DNA from: Aurantiochytrium sp. KH105
Lineage: Eukaryota > Sar > Bigyra > Thraustochytrida > Thraustochytriidae
DNA length: 64,000 nucleotides
NCBI GenBank assembly: GCA_003116975.1
Contig: BGKB01000041.1
Span: 186,001-250,000 of the forward strand
Reading direction: 5' to 3'
Below the pieces are notes generated by a model that was not told the origin of the DNA, searched no databases, and saw only the letters and a list, made by a program, of their open reading frames with translations. Below, piece by piece: positions 38,801 through 47,511 of the stretch. Made by a program: the position numbers and the translations under genes. Every line of letters begins with the position of its first letter. The first letter of the stretch is position 1.

Positions 38801-41482
38801 TTCTTTCAGCCTACATACGAGACTTCATTGGAAAAGGTCATCCGCAGCCATCCCGGCGTACTCGAGCACCTGGAGGATCTGATCGATATGGCAGAGGTGG
38901 CTTCCACGGAATTTCGCAACGAACAAATGCTCGACGACATGGAAACTCAACTGAAGCGGCTCGTTGACGATACTGATACCGAGGTCTGGCAGCTCGAGGT
39001 TCTCGTTGCAGAGCATCTTCTCAAGATCCGTGAAATGCGGAGCGATGCGCGCATCGAAAGCCTCTGGCCTCGCATGCGCGTTTGGGAAGATCGCGTTACT
39101 GCTAAGCTGGCCTCGGCTTCCGTACACGCTCAAGAGTGCCAACGTGCTCGGATGCAAGTTATTGCGTCTTGGAGACGACACGAGCCACGCTTGTGCTTTC
39201 TCTCCGACGAGGATCTCTTCAAGTTTTTTCCGCCTCCGCGTCTTTGTGACTTGGTCGAGGACATTCTACATGATACGCGCACATCGCCACAACTACAAGA
39301 CCCCTTTCGGGTTCTACATCTTCTCTACGCGTGGTATGCTTTGCCTGCTCTAATGCAAGGCAAACCGCAGCCTCAGAAGAAGCGAAATCTCTTTGCCCAA
39401 ATCAACGCTTCAAAATCGATGGGCCAAGTCAGCAACGATGCAAGCTCGGCCGACGATGCGAGCGCGACAGGATCGGGCCACACCACCCACACCTTTTTCA
39501 ACATCTTTAATGATGCCAACGAGCGGTTCTCGCTCAGTGCTCCGTGCTCTGCACTTTCTCTTGACGGCGTTGACCATTTTGTGGGCGCCATGGTCAAAGA
39601 AACGACGTTTAGTGCTTTACAACAGCTTCGTTCAATTGCTGAAGAGGCGCACGAGCCGAAAGAGGCTTCAAGTTCTCAGTCCTTCCATCTCGAAGAAATT
39701 TCGCCGACGAAAGCTCTCGCGTCGTGGATGTCCGGGTTCCCGAAGCAGATTCTTGTTCTTACACTGCGCATCATGCTCTCTGATCTATCATCTCGCGAAG
39801 TCGGGACGGACCCTTTAATGGCTTGGCTCAAGAAAACGCTTGTGGCGGCGAAACAGGATCTCACTGCAAAGTTGGGTGTCTCCAGCAGCGAAGGGAAAGG
39901 TAACAAAAGAGAGATCATTGTGGCGGCGGAGACACTGGTTGCAATTACGCAAAATCACGAAGACATTTCCAAAAGCGACCCCGAGGCAGTCTTTCAGTTC
40001 GCGTACGATGAGTCGTGCGACAATGTGAAAATCACCTTTGAGGACTTTACACTGCACCATGGGTTCGAAGTTGCACGTGCGAGCTTGCCTCCGCTGCTCT
40101 ACTTTCCTTCCATGCGTTGGCACTTTGCAGTGACGCGAGTCTTCCATCGTGCCAGCGAATCCATCCTTTTGGAAGACCATATGTGTGGACAAGTCGGGAT
40201 TGTGGCATGTGAGCTGGGAAGACATTGCCGGGTTATTCCCTGCGAGTCACTTGAGGATCTCATGCGGGTCCAGCAGGGGGTTCGAAGAACAAAGTGGTGG
40301 ACCATCCTGCAGGATCGCTGTAGCTGGGGCGGGCTCTTGAGCTTTTCGCCAGACCCGCGACATTTGGTGTTTGCCACAAGAAAGTCGCGCCTGCCACCGG
40401 CGCTCTCTGCCAAGCTCCGTCCGTGCGCGATCAATGTTAATGAGACAGTTCTCCAAGCGCAAGGTTTGCTTGCTCCATCGCGGAATGAAAAGTCAAACTT
40501 GGCGAAACAGCTCACGGCGAGCAGCCAAAAGGGAGCCGGAGCGCTGGCGAGCGATGGCAAGAAGATGGACGACCAGCTTGCATTATACATGACAGAGTTC
40601 TCTGACGCCCGAGATTGGGATCGCCAGATCAAGCGGTTTCTGCGGCGCGTCTCCAAGGACACCTGGGCAGGAGCTCCATCCCGGATTGTAATTCATGACG
40701 CACAGCGCGCTAACGGCGAGGTTCGAAACACAGAGTGCATGGATTTGATCTCACGATGGCAAGACAACTCTGTGGCCACGGATGTGGAGTGGGTCTTTGT
40801 GAATCGGCACAGCGCTGCTCCTCCGCACATTGTAAACGCAAGTGACCTGCCGGATAAGGTTGAATGCTTGACCCTCGTTCTGCTTGCTGAAGATGAGACA
40901 TATGCGGACAACGAAACATGTTCTTCGGAAAGGCGAGTACCGTGGATGTGGCAGGATGTGCTGCGGCCGCTCGTGCAAATTCCAAACGACATGGCGCTTC
41001 AAGCAGCAAATGATCGTGGCAAGAGCGAGGCTCTCAAAGTTGTGTGTTTTGAGAACTCGGACGAGCTTGCCAGGATTGAGGAAGCTTTTCCCTGCGTACG
41101 CCGTGTGGCGGCGCGTGTTCGCGTCACCCCGTGGTGGCTTTCGCGTGAGAAAATTACAAAGCGCTCATCTAGTGAGGACACTGGTCTCGTCGACGTTCTT
41201 GTGCAAGTCTTTTTGGAAAAGCTGCTGGGCGCAGGGACCGCGCCAGAGGAGTTCTTTAGGCTCGAAAAGCTTGTGCGAGAGGCTCTTCCGTCGCGACTTC
41301 GCGAAGCGACCGCGCAATGCGACGCGCTCACACAAGAGAAGATGAGCGAAGCCTCGCTCTCCAGCAAAGGCGGTGTCGAAGATGGGGCTTTGGCGCAAGC
41401 CTTGCAGAGGTTGGTAAATTTGCCTCGGCAGGTCGCCTTGGAGGCCTGCGAAACAATTATTAGTGAACGCAAGTCGACCTAA
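35816..41482 (+). CDS. Dynein heavy chain-like protein, stem and linker with degenerate AAA1, no motor ring
   Basis: 1888 residues from the first ATG. An axonemal-type tail block resembles DHC N1 (LVQLSIRETLSRIVGDSLEAL, about 447-467). The linker is recognisable from HYHWADFAERHKMLFF through TSLEKVIRSHPGVLEHLEDL (about 979-1020), RLCFLSDEDLFKFF (about 1125-1138) and FPKQILVLTLRIM (about 1309-1321). A stretch aligning in order with AAA1 follows: ELGRHCRVIPCESLEDL for the post-P-loop helix and strand, and HLVFATRKSRLPPALSAKLR with NVNETVLQAQGLL for the 'NPGYAGRxELPDNLKxLFRP...DYALIAEI' block. Where GPAGTGKT should be there is CGQVGIVACE, and no CFDEFNR Walker B appears. The protein ends after a possible AAA2 remnant. 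No AAA3-6, stalk or microtubule-binding domain can fit, so a structural rather than motor role is inferred. DHC kinship rests on eye alignment. Confidence 0.65.
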   Translation: MDAFAANNAQRAREKLLRSIQRTREEVLDWKEQASQQSSNQKRGWASQMESRADAKVNAPPQGDARPQRPPRLPGSRKRDSPRHVRIKAALQKMERRATIHRPGQGNLPDMDSRVEDATVFQLHHAVAPEDDNQDENDTENDSFQMVKAHVLWYTGGGKSQWQPCILRDFMGDKYLVSRPEKPDESRWVTWTRVWRSDQEPLTAHQTRMVKLRCAFVASVKHFITDVGVPNAPSACENEACDPHGSFLGEIVGPITPQMTTRLVLKAKPLLRPFRSGFPRRYGASINSPTLWRGLLEEVHDAFLQAQYLAGVRWRLKSGADETHPVYDEKTIFQDRKQSKVKRLARIFENKAFVADPAALAALGKIHRANLDFEESTVLFDLSFAKVTAPLFEFSAKQDTWIDRVGPKTRSSWIVAIYDVILQHIAHKPRFAQNTGPHGDLARFLRLVQLSIRETLSRIVGDSLEALERVFVEQGNELFAIDMRMERLTRAAAMRADQSTKERSVARRRLTMLSDDWITMDFVKAGCSSFSSDNSATSDEKRETMNEIDAEHLNESDHFQVDLFPPCNACIEAVQMCVRRAVGAVQTFPRIDALVLDDPYTPENEKLDLDSLLAAERTPKEVAQRISQSLAVNANASESHCQRLQKVLQQRVDDLGALEKAKALEDLGNELKTNQEFGAFILHLRTLKDKLRSEAGKVRKLFFENVLASVLERCADITHDYEEARARLTFVARSSKDLEGIMKELTCVPDEVARLEALVSAEVRPSYMLFERERFVMRSDDWAAYWRVAGLPKKLALRADRVRADIASRKKDICTELEDAIARHRKRLTEYERLAAMMSAYNDLRRTEEYAMNAGLLEENVVAAHEKTKELVSRCAAVGLEEAASALQQYSSSLLERVVPVAALWTAAADVSEMHAMWHRGSLLKLDVNDTIERVRCIQEDMLPQVENFAPQVVTDFLQSHMQEIRDTEQLVRALTSRGLQHYHWADFAERHKMLFFQPTYETSLEKVIRSHPGVLEHLEDLIDMAEVASTEFRNEQMLDDMETQLKRLVDDTDTEVWQLEVLVAEHLLKIREMRSDARIESLWPRMRVWEDRVTAKLASASVHAQECQRARMQVIASWRRHEPRLCFLSDEDLFKFFPPPRLCDLVEDILHDTRTSPQLQDPFRVLHLLYAWYALPALMQGKPQPQKKRNLFAQINASKSMGQVSNDASSADDASATGSGHTTHTFFNIFNDANERFSLSAPCSALSLDGVDHFVGAMVKETTFSALQQLRSIAEEAHEPKEASSSQSFHLEEISPTKALASWMSGFPKQILVLTLRIMLSDLSSREVGTDPLMAWLKKTLVAAKQDLTAKLGVSSSEGKGNKREIIVAAETLVAITQNHEDISKSDPEAVFQFAYDESCDNVKITFEDFTLHHGFEVARASLPPLLYFPSMRWHFAVTRVFHRASESILLEDHMCGQVGIVACELGRHCRVIPCESLEDLMRVQQGVRRTKWWTILQDRCSWGGLLSFSPDPRHLVFATRKSRLPPALSAKLRPCAINVNETVLQAQGLLAPSRNEKSNLAKQLTASSQKGAGALASDGKKMDDQLALYMTEFSDARDWDRQIKRFLRRVSKDTWAGAPSRIVIHDAQRANGEVRNTECMDLISRWQDNSVATDVEWVFVNRHSAAPPHIVNASDLPDKVECLTLVLLAEDETYADNETCSSERRVPWMWQDVLRPLVQIPNDMALQAANDRGKSEALKVVCFENSDELARIEEAFPCVRRVAARVRVTPWWLSREKITKRSSSEDTGLVDVLVQVFLEKLLGAGTAPEEFFRLEKLVREALPSRLREATAQCDALTQEKMSEASLSSKGGVEDGALAQALQRLVNLPRQVALEACETIISERKST

Positions 41483-41700
41483 GTAGACTTGCAGAGACGA
41501 GACAGCACCTTGGCCCCTTGACCCACTCATTATAACGAGGACCTTGGGCCAGAGACTATTTATACATACCTTTGAGGTGTCCTCGCTCAGGCAATTGTAC
41601 AAAATTCTTAGCAAAACAAGTAACTATGCGTATATAATGATTCCTTTGTGTGTGTGTTTCCTTTCGATCTCAGATGCAGCGTTTCACAAGCATTCAATTT
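41483..41700. other. Convergent 3' spacer
   Basis: 218 bp, AT-rich, between two stop codons. Nothing further seen. Confidence 0.5.
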
Positions 41701-43218
41701 TCATGCTTGAGCAGTCGCTTGCGTTCCCTCACGGAGCCAGCCGGCCAGAACGTGGCGCAAGTACGTGCGAGCGTCAACGACGGTCTGTTGATCATCATCG
41801 CGCGTTGGATGCGTCCATGCGTGATGCGAGGCGCCTTTTACAAGAAGCATTCGCTGGCCTGCCCGTACCTGCTCGCGTGTGAGATATTGCACACTCAGCG
41901 CAAGCCATGGGTCGACCGTGCCGCCGATCCATAGAATGCGAGGCGTATCGATGTGATAACCGCCATAGATTGTGTTTGAGCGGTCAATGGCGGCTGCCGT
42001 GCGTTTAATGTCATCAAAGTCGTACACGGCGCAACTTGATGAAAACATGTAATCGAGCGTGACGAGGCCCTGCGTGAACATGCATTCGCTGCCTTTATCG
42101 CACGTCTGGAGAAACCCAAACTCGGTGCAAACCTGCCAAGACCAGAGATCTGTCTCGAGAGCGTCAAGAGACTTTGTTTGACTGATTTTTCCAGAGTGGT
42201 GCAGCATCATTTCTTGCCTCCCCTTTGGCACGGGCTCTGCTGCGCCTAATTTACTCTCTTGCTGCGCAGCACGTACTGCTGCGAGGGCATCAATTGGATC
42301 CGCGTGGGCGTCGGCATCGAGCATTGTCTCACAGATGCGAGCAATGTTGCAGCATGGGGATGTGCACGTCGGGTCATTGGCCTGCGCGGGAAAATCGGCG
42401 ACGCCGACGCCGGCAAAATCGCGCCTGGCGTCGAGAGAATCGAGGGAGTCCGAGGACAAGGAGAACTTCGCTTCGAGCTTTCGGAGCGCGGCAGTCTCGT
42501 TGGCTGCAAAGATGTCTCCGATGCGGGCGTGGCCGAGGGCGATCTTGTCGCGGCAAGCTTTGGAGCCGCCCACGGACTCTTCCATAAAGGCGCGCGACAC
42601 GTAGTTGTAGTAGCCAGGCATCTCGAGCCTCGAAAAGATTGGAGAACTGGAAGAGACTGCCGCAAAGAAGAGGTGCGGGAATTTGGCTCGGGCGAAGCTT
42701 GCGAGAACGCCAGGGTAGGAGCCCCCAAAGGTGATCCAGCGATTCGCGGGCGTAAGTGCGTATGCCTTGGCCATGTGGTCGTGGAAAAGCGCCAGATCCT
42801 GAAGTGCCTGTCGGGAGCTGAGAAAACGCATAGCACGCACGGATTCAATCGGGTATGCGACAGGGCAGGCCGAGCTGTTGCTTTGGCACCCGTAGTAGCG
42901 ATGTTGCAGTGCAAAAAACAGGGCGCCCGTTTCGCTGAGCCATTCAACGGCGTCGTTGCAGTGCACAGAGGCGCTCGTGACGCTCTCGTCCAGAGGCGGA
43001 CCCTCGCCGCCGACGCAAACAAAGATGGGCGCCCCGGACTCTGGTCCTTTCCAAAAGGTATCGTTCACAAAGTACTCTTGCTGCCATCTGGCATCATTGC
43101 TTCCATCGAAATGGTCTTGCATCGTCTCGTGAAAGAGCGCCGCATCCGTCTTTTCGGCGGCGAGAAAAAGAAGAACCAGGCCAAGTGCCACCGTTCTCGC
43201 AAGGTTCGCGCGCGCCAT
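41701..43218 (-). CDS. Secreted or lysosomal serine carboxypeptidase, family S28
   Basis: 505 residues from the ATG at 43218. A clear signal peptide (MARANLARTVALGLVLLFLA) is followed by the S28 start FHETMQDHFDGSNDARWQQ. Hallmarks in order are FVCVGGEGPPL, ALQHRYYGCQS, the nucleophile elbow FGGSYPGVLASF (Ser about 166), the acid in WIGGTVDPW (Asp about 436) and the base in VKGASHHAW (His about 465). The triad is complete, so it should be active. S28 enzymes (PRCP, DPP7, TSSP) cleave after proline at the C-terminus or release dipeptides, usually in lysosomes or secreted. Multiple Cys residues fit a secretory protein. Which of the two activities it has cannot be read from sequence. Confidence 0.92.
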   Translation of the reverse strand: MARANLARTVALGLVLLFLAAEKTDAALFHETMQDHFDGSNDARWQQEYFVNDTFWKGPESGAPIFVCVGGEGPPLDESVTSASVHCNDAVEWLSETGALFFALQHRYYGCQSNSSACPVAYPIESVRAMRFLSSRQALQDLALFHDHMAKAYALTPANRWITFGGSYPGVLASFARAKFPHLFFAAVSSSSPIFSRLEMPGYYNYVSRAFMEESVGGSKACRDKIALGHARIGDIFAANETAALRKLEAKFSLSSDSLDSLDARRDFAGVGVADFPAQANDPTCTSPCCNIARICETMLDADAHADPIDALAAVRAAQQESKLGAAEPVPKGRQEMMLHHSGKISQTKSLDALETDLWSWQVCTEFGFLQTCDKGSECMFTQGLVTLDYMFSSSCAVYDFDDIKRTAAAIDRSNTIYGGYHIDTPRILWIGGTVDPWLALSVQYLTREQVRAGQRMLLVKGASHHAWTHPTRDDDQQTVVDARTYLRHVLAGWLREGTQATAQA

Positions 43219-44316
43219 CTTTCTGGACCCGGGCGCCAACCTCAAGAGTGATGTGTTCTCTTTCGCTTTTTATCCTGCTACTTTTCCCCTGGCCGACGCG
43301 AGAAGTCCGCTCCGTCTGCTGCAGCGACGACGCGAGCTGCGTCGAGACGTTGACTCCTGTTCGTTTGCTGCTTGCTGCTGTCGCGCTAGAGCGAGGCGGA
43401 TCTTTGGCCTCCTGTAGGGACTAGACGGCACTAGTTCTTGCACTATGATCTCTCTTGCGCTTTGTGTGGACGACTTCTTGATGATCAATCGCGCGGGCGG
43501 GCCAGCTTGCCTGGCTGTCGCCTTCACTGACATCCAGCCGGCGACAGCGACCAGCATCAGCCATGGCGATATTTGATTTCAGTTTTGTGTGGATTCTGAC
43601 GTATATTCTCGTATACGCGTTGCTGGAATCGTTCTTGTGCATTGGGGACATCTTTGATATTTTTTTGACCACCAGCCTTGACCTTGGCGCGATCGCCACG
43701 CCAAGTCCATCAAAATCAAGAAAGCCGCCACGTTCTCGTCGCCGCCGTGCTCTCCCGCCTCTTCTCCTCCTCCCCTTCCGGTCCTCCCCCTCGCGAACGG
43801 GTGCTCGGTCTCGTGTGCCTTCGCTCTCCCGCCCTGTGTGTGTATGTATCTGCCCTCGCTGGCCGCTCTTCGCCATCTCATCTTCCTTCGCGCATGCGCT
43901 TCCTGCCCGCTCATCGCTGGCCGCTTCCCGTCGCGACTCTCCTCCCCGCTCGCTCCCTCGCCCGCAGACCAGACCCTCCCGACGTGGCGCCCGCTGCGAG
44001 CGCGGCGGGCCCGATCGAGCCCGGCTCGGGCCGCGCACACCGCGGCCGAGCGTGCAGCGCGTCCCGCCCTTCTCCCGCTCCTGCCTCTGCCTTCCTCACC
44101 TAACTGTATCGCGCGAGCTCGCTAACAGTAACCACGAGAGCCGCGGCAGACCCGCTTCGAGGAGGCGGAGGGAAAATCCAGCGGAGCCCGAGCTTGGCCG
44201 CCGCCCGCCCGCCCGCGCCCGGCCTGCGCTGCGCTGCGCGCCCGGTCTGCGCGGCCGCCGCGCGCCCCGCCTTGCCCGCGCCGCGCTCCGGCCCGCCGCG
44301 GGCGGCGAGGTCGGGG
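43219..44316. promoter_or_regulatory. Divergent spacer S28 peptidase / repeat protein
   Basis: 1098 bp between divergent starts. AT-rich in the middle (about 43560-43680) and CT- then GC-rich toward the repeat-protein gene. An ATG-initiated frame starting at 43563 overlaps the next gene out of frame and was rejected. Confidence 0.5.
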
Positions 44317-44350
44317 ATGGAGATGGAGATGGAGATGGAGATGGAGATGG
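44317..44350. repeat. (ATGGAG)n at the start of the repeat-protein gene
   Basis: Five or six hexanucleotide units that encode Met-Glu repeats and supply several in-frame ATGs, so initiation could be tolerant of repeat length. Confidence 0.9.
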
Positions 44351-47142
44351 GCGCCGGGGCCTCGTCGGCGCTGCAGGGGCCAACGTCGACGGCGGCGCGC
44401 GAGGCCGTCGAGGTCGCGCCCAGCGACGAGGAGACGATATGCAGCAGCAGCAGCGGCAGCGGCGGCGAGTCCGACGAGGAGTTCTTGGATGGAAAGAAGT
44501 CGGCGTCGGAGGTGGAGGGAGACGAAGCGAGAGCCTCGGGCGGGAGCTCCACCGGCAAGGCCAAGGGGCCTCGCCGAGATCGCGCAGAGCTCGGGGACTT
44601 GGCCGGGGAGCATGCCGCGAGAACCTCCTTCTCGTCAAATAGCTCCGCGTCCTCGATTGTAGCTGCAAACGCTGAGAGTAGGGCAGGCCTGGGACTTCCC
44701 GCAGGACAGCAGCTTGACGTGCGCTCCAGCGACGAGGAGGAGAGTAGCTCACCCGAGAGCTTGCCACCGCCTCCGCGGCTCGTACGTCCTCGGAAAGCCA
44801 CGGGGTCTCGTATTGCCGCACGAGTTGCGGTCCCGCGCCGCAGCTCCGTCTCTTCTTCGAATGGGTCGATTGAAATTGATACCCTAGGCCGACCACAGAT
44901 CTCCTTGAGCGGACGCAAAAGGAAACCGGCGCCCGTATACGTTGCAGAGCCGGCCACAGCACACAATAAGAAACTACGGGGCAGCTCGCCCTCTGCCGCA
45001 GCGTCTGGCTCACGGAAGGCCACATCAAAGGTGCTTCGCACGCCAAAGATGGCCCCGGGATCTGGCACTTTGGCGGCGAGCAAGTCCCGACGCAAGCTCG
45101 AAAAGCCTACTATCGATGATCATACGGATCCTCCTGCTGATGCGACGACTGCTGATGCGACGGTTAGTATAGATCAAAGTTCTGTCGGAAAAATGCCCGT
45201 TTCAGAGGCCGAGGTTCCACTCGACGCGGGCAAGGCGGCAAAGGATAAAAAAGACGCAAAGAAGAAAAAGAAGAAGAAAAAGAGAAAGAAGAAGAAGAGG
45301 GAACTGGCTGATTCGGAATCTGATCGACTGAGCGCCAAGGAGGCACGAAAGCTACGGAAAGAAAAGAAGAGAAAACGTCGCGAGAAGAGGTCCGAAATCT
45401 TGAAAGACTCAGAACCAGAACTCCATGACGCAGTGCCCGCACCAAAGCGACCACTTGAGATAATAGGTGGATCAGGCTATTTATCGTCATCGGATTCGTT
45501 GGAAGACATTAACGCTCACATGCAGCCCAACGAAAACCAGCATGATGATAGCACTGCACTTTCTGGTTTGACGCGGAAGCGCAACCCCAAACCCGTCAAG
45601 CATTTCGTGGCAGAGCCCGCCACTGTAGATAACAAGAAAGTCAAGAGTCGTCTGGAAGCAAGTCATCAAGATGAGACGGTTGCACCCGCAAGGAAAGCAC
45701 TGAAAAGGGCTCGCTCGGACTCGGGCACAGCTGTGGAACAGACGACCACTCCAAAACGTCAAAAAAGGCAAGCTCTCACCACACCCAAGAAAATGATCAC
45801 CCCTCTTCGTGTGTCAGGGAGCGGACGCGTCGTCAAACCAGCTGTTCACTACATTGCGGAGCCTGCAACGTCGCACAACAAAAAACTCAAGCACCAAGAC
45901 TCGGACGTCATACCAAGCACCAAGTCAGGTACCAAGTCCTTGTCGAAAAAGACATCCTTGGTCTCGTCTGCTCCTCAAGTCACGGAGAAGCCAGCCCCAG
46001 CCAGCTCGAGAACTTCTCTGCGTGGCCGCCAAGTCAAACCTACTGCGCATTACGTTGCCGAGCCTGCGACGGCTCACAACAAGAAATTACGGAATGAGGA
46101 AATCGTGGAGGGTTCTGTGCGTCCACATTCTAGAGCGTCCCCTCCCACGAGAAAGAGAGTGACGAGTGCACGAAAACCTCCTGTTCGAGGCGAGGAAGGG
46201 TCTACATCGCGTAAGCCTGGCGGTCTCTCAACGCCAAAGTCCCACGAGAAAAAAGCGAAAGTCTCGTCCTCTAGCGCCGAAATGTCTCGATCGAGACACA
46301 TGTCTGCCTCCACTGCCAACAGTAGCACTCTTGTTACCTCGTCCAGTGGACGCATCGTCAAACCTACGAGCGCCTTTGTTGCGGAGCCAGCTACGACGCA
46401 TAACAAGAAGCTGAGGCAGAACCAGCCGCGTGAGGACCTCGAGATCATGTCGAGATCCAAGGCAGAGAATGTACAAGCGGTACCACGTCGGCTTGCTGAC
46501 AACTTGAAAGAGGTTAGCAGGACGCACGGCACGCCGCTGACGCAACCTCCTGGGCGACGCACGTCGGCAAGTGGCCGCATCGTCAAGCCGAGTCCTGTTT
46601 TCATCGCTGAGCCGGCCACCGTGCACAACAAGCGCCTTCGCGAGAAACCCAACGTATCACAGATGCAGCTTAATAATACCTTGCTGGGACTTGAGGATGG
46701 CTCGTCCATGGAAAGAGAGTCGGCAAAATTGTCCGCGGAAGAGCTGACCGCGGTCGACGGGCTGGCCTCTGCGAGCGCCAGCCCCATTTGTGATACCGAC
46801 GTTTTGCCATCTTCTGTCGGCGAGGTTGTTTCTGTACGAGGCAAGGTGGGTCATGATCTTCAGCCTTCAGCCAATAAACAAAGCTTGTCGCGATCGGCAA
46901 GCGAAGAAAAGAGGAAACGCAAGGAAGAGAAACGGGCGAGGCGCAAGGAGAGGCGTGCGCGACGCGCTCGGAAGGAGGAGAAGCGACGTCTCAAGGAGCT
47001 GGAAAAGGCAATGCGAGCCGCATATTCAGGCTCAAGTACGCCGCCTGGCAGCGAGGCCACCTCCTCACCGATGCGGATGGCCGTAGGACATCGCGAGGAT
47101 CACGGCCGGTTGAGTCAGCGCACGGAAGCATTGGGCAATTAG
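44317..47142 (+). CDS. Lysine-rich protein with six copies of an AEPATxHNKKL motif
   Basis: 941 residues from the ATG at 44317 (MEMEMEMEMEMGAGAS); upstream in frame only TTG. I know no named family. Six copies of a roughly 25-residue unit occur with consensus S-G-R-x-V-K-P-x-x-x-(Y/F)-(V/I)-A-E-P-A-T-x-H-N-K-K-L-(R/K), encoded at 44908-44979, 45571-45645, 45814-45891, 46018-46092, 46342-46416 and 46567-46644. They are joined by variable Ser/Lys-rich linkers with no other fold. A Lys-rich block (KKKKKKKKRKKKKRE) follows copy 1, and an Arg/Lys/Glu coiled helix (KRARRKERRARRARKEEKRR) lies near the C-terminus. The first 150 residues are acidic and Ser-rich. Basic tracts suggest a nuclear or nucleolar protein in which each unit could be a short linear docking or nucleic-acid-contacting motif; that is inference. 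Confidence 0.85.
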   Translation: MEMEMEMEMEMGAGASSALQGPTSTAAREAVEVAPSDEETICSSSSGSGGESDEEFLDGKKSASEVEGDEARASGGSSTGKAKGPRRDRAELGDLAGEHAARTSFSSNSSASSIVAANAESRAGLGLPAGQQLDVRSSDEEESSSPESLPPPPRLVRPRKATGSRIAARVAVPRRSSVSSSNGSIEIDTLGRPQISLSGRKRKPAPVYVAEPATAHNKKLRGSSPSAAASGSRKATSKVLRTPKMAPGSGTLAASKSRRKLEKPTIDDHTDPPADATTADATVSIDQSSVGKMPVSEAEVPLDAGKAAKDKKDAKKKKKKKKRKKKKRELADSESDRLSAKEARKLRKEKKRKRREKRSEILKDSEPELHDAVPAPKRPLEIIGGSGYLSSSDSLEDINAHMQPNENQHDDSTALSGLTRKRNPKPVKHFVAEPATVDNKKVKSRLEASHQDETVAPARKALKRARSDSGTAVEQTTTPKRQKRQALTTPKKMITPLRVSGSGRVVKPAVHYIAEPATSHNKKLKHQDSDVIPSTKSGTKSLSKKTSLVSSAPQVTEKPAPASSRTSLRGRQVKPTAHYVAEPATAHNKKLRNEEIVEGSVRPHSRASPPTRKRVTSARKPPVRGEEGSTSRKPGGLSTPKSHEKKAKVSSSSAEMSRSRHMSASTANSSTLVTSSSGRIVKPTSAFVAEPATTHNKKLRQNQPREDLEIMSRSKAENVQAVPRRLADNLKEVSRTHGTPLTQPPGRRTSASGRIVKPSPVFIAEPATVHNKRLREKPNVSQMQLNNTLLGLEDGSSMERESAKLSAEELTAVDGLASASASPICDTDVLPSSVGEVVSVRGKVGHDLQPSANKQSLSRSASEEKRKRKEEKRARRKERRARRARKEEKRRLKELEKAMRAAYSGSSTPPGSEATSSPMRMAVGHREDHGRLSQRTEALGN
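44908..46644 (+). repeat. Six dispersed protein repeats (AEPATxHNKKL)
   Basis: Copies at 44908, 45571, 45814, 46018, 46342 and 46567, each about 72-78 nt. The amino acids AEPAT and NKK are invariant or nearly so (copy 2 has DNKKV, copy 6 HNKRL), while synonymous sites differ freely between copies (for example GCAGAGCCGGCCACA versus GCCGAGCCTGCGACG). This is old duplication held by protein-level constraint, not recent DNA amplification. Confidence 0.9.
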
Positions 47143-47511
47143 CTCTATTCGCAGCCTCAGACCGTCAGCCAAGAGAATGAAAAGCTTGTCGGGATTTTTC
47201 TTGCAAAGAAAAAAGGGGTCCTGAAAGATGCATTATGACAATGAACAAAATAAACCAGCTTTGTAAAGTGATGACTCGCTCTTGATTGATTTTAAAATTC
47301 ATTGATTGCGTGCGTGCGGCAGACGTCTGTACAAAAATGAAAACAGGGTTATTTGGCAATGTGCCAAGAAAAGTAGAGCCTATGTTTGGGACAAGCAAGC
47401 AAGAACTTTCTCCCCGCAAAAGTGAGGAGGTTGTTGTCAGAAAAAGCTATAAAATGACGATTTGTAAATGTTATGATGAAGAGAGTTGATATTTTCGGAA
47501 ATAGAAATTCA
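47143..47511. other. Convergent AT-rich 3' spacer
   Basis: 369 bp, one of the most AT-rich parts of the window, between two stop codons. It includes AAAATAAACC near 47246 and a TTGATTGATTTT stretch at 47283. No gene seen. Confidence 0.6.

Noticed and set aside
43563-44642. 359-codon ATG-started plus-strand frame with a hydrophobic start (MAIFDFSFVWILTYILVYAL).
   Set aside because: It overlaps the repeat-protein gene out of frame, turns into Arg/Pro-rich low complexity, and shows no domain. The hydrophobic start comes from AT-rich spacer.
44100-45095. 331-codon minus-strand frame opposite the repeat protein.
   Set aside because: No domain and composition explained by the GC-rich sense codons.
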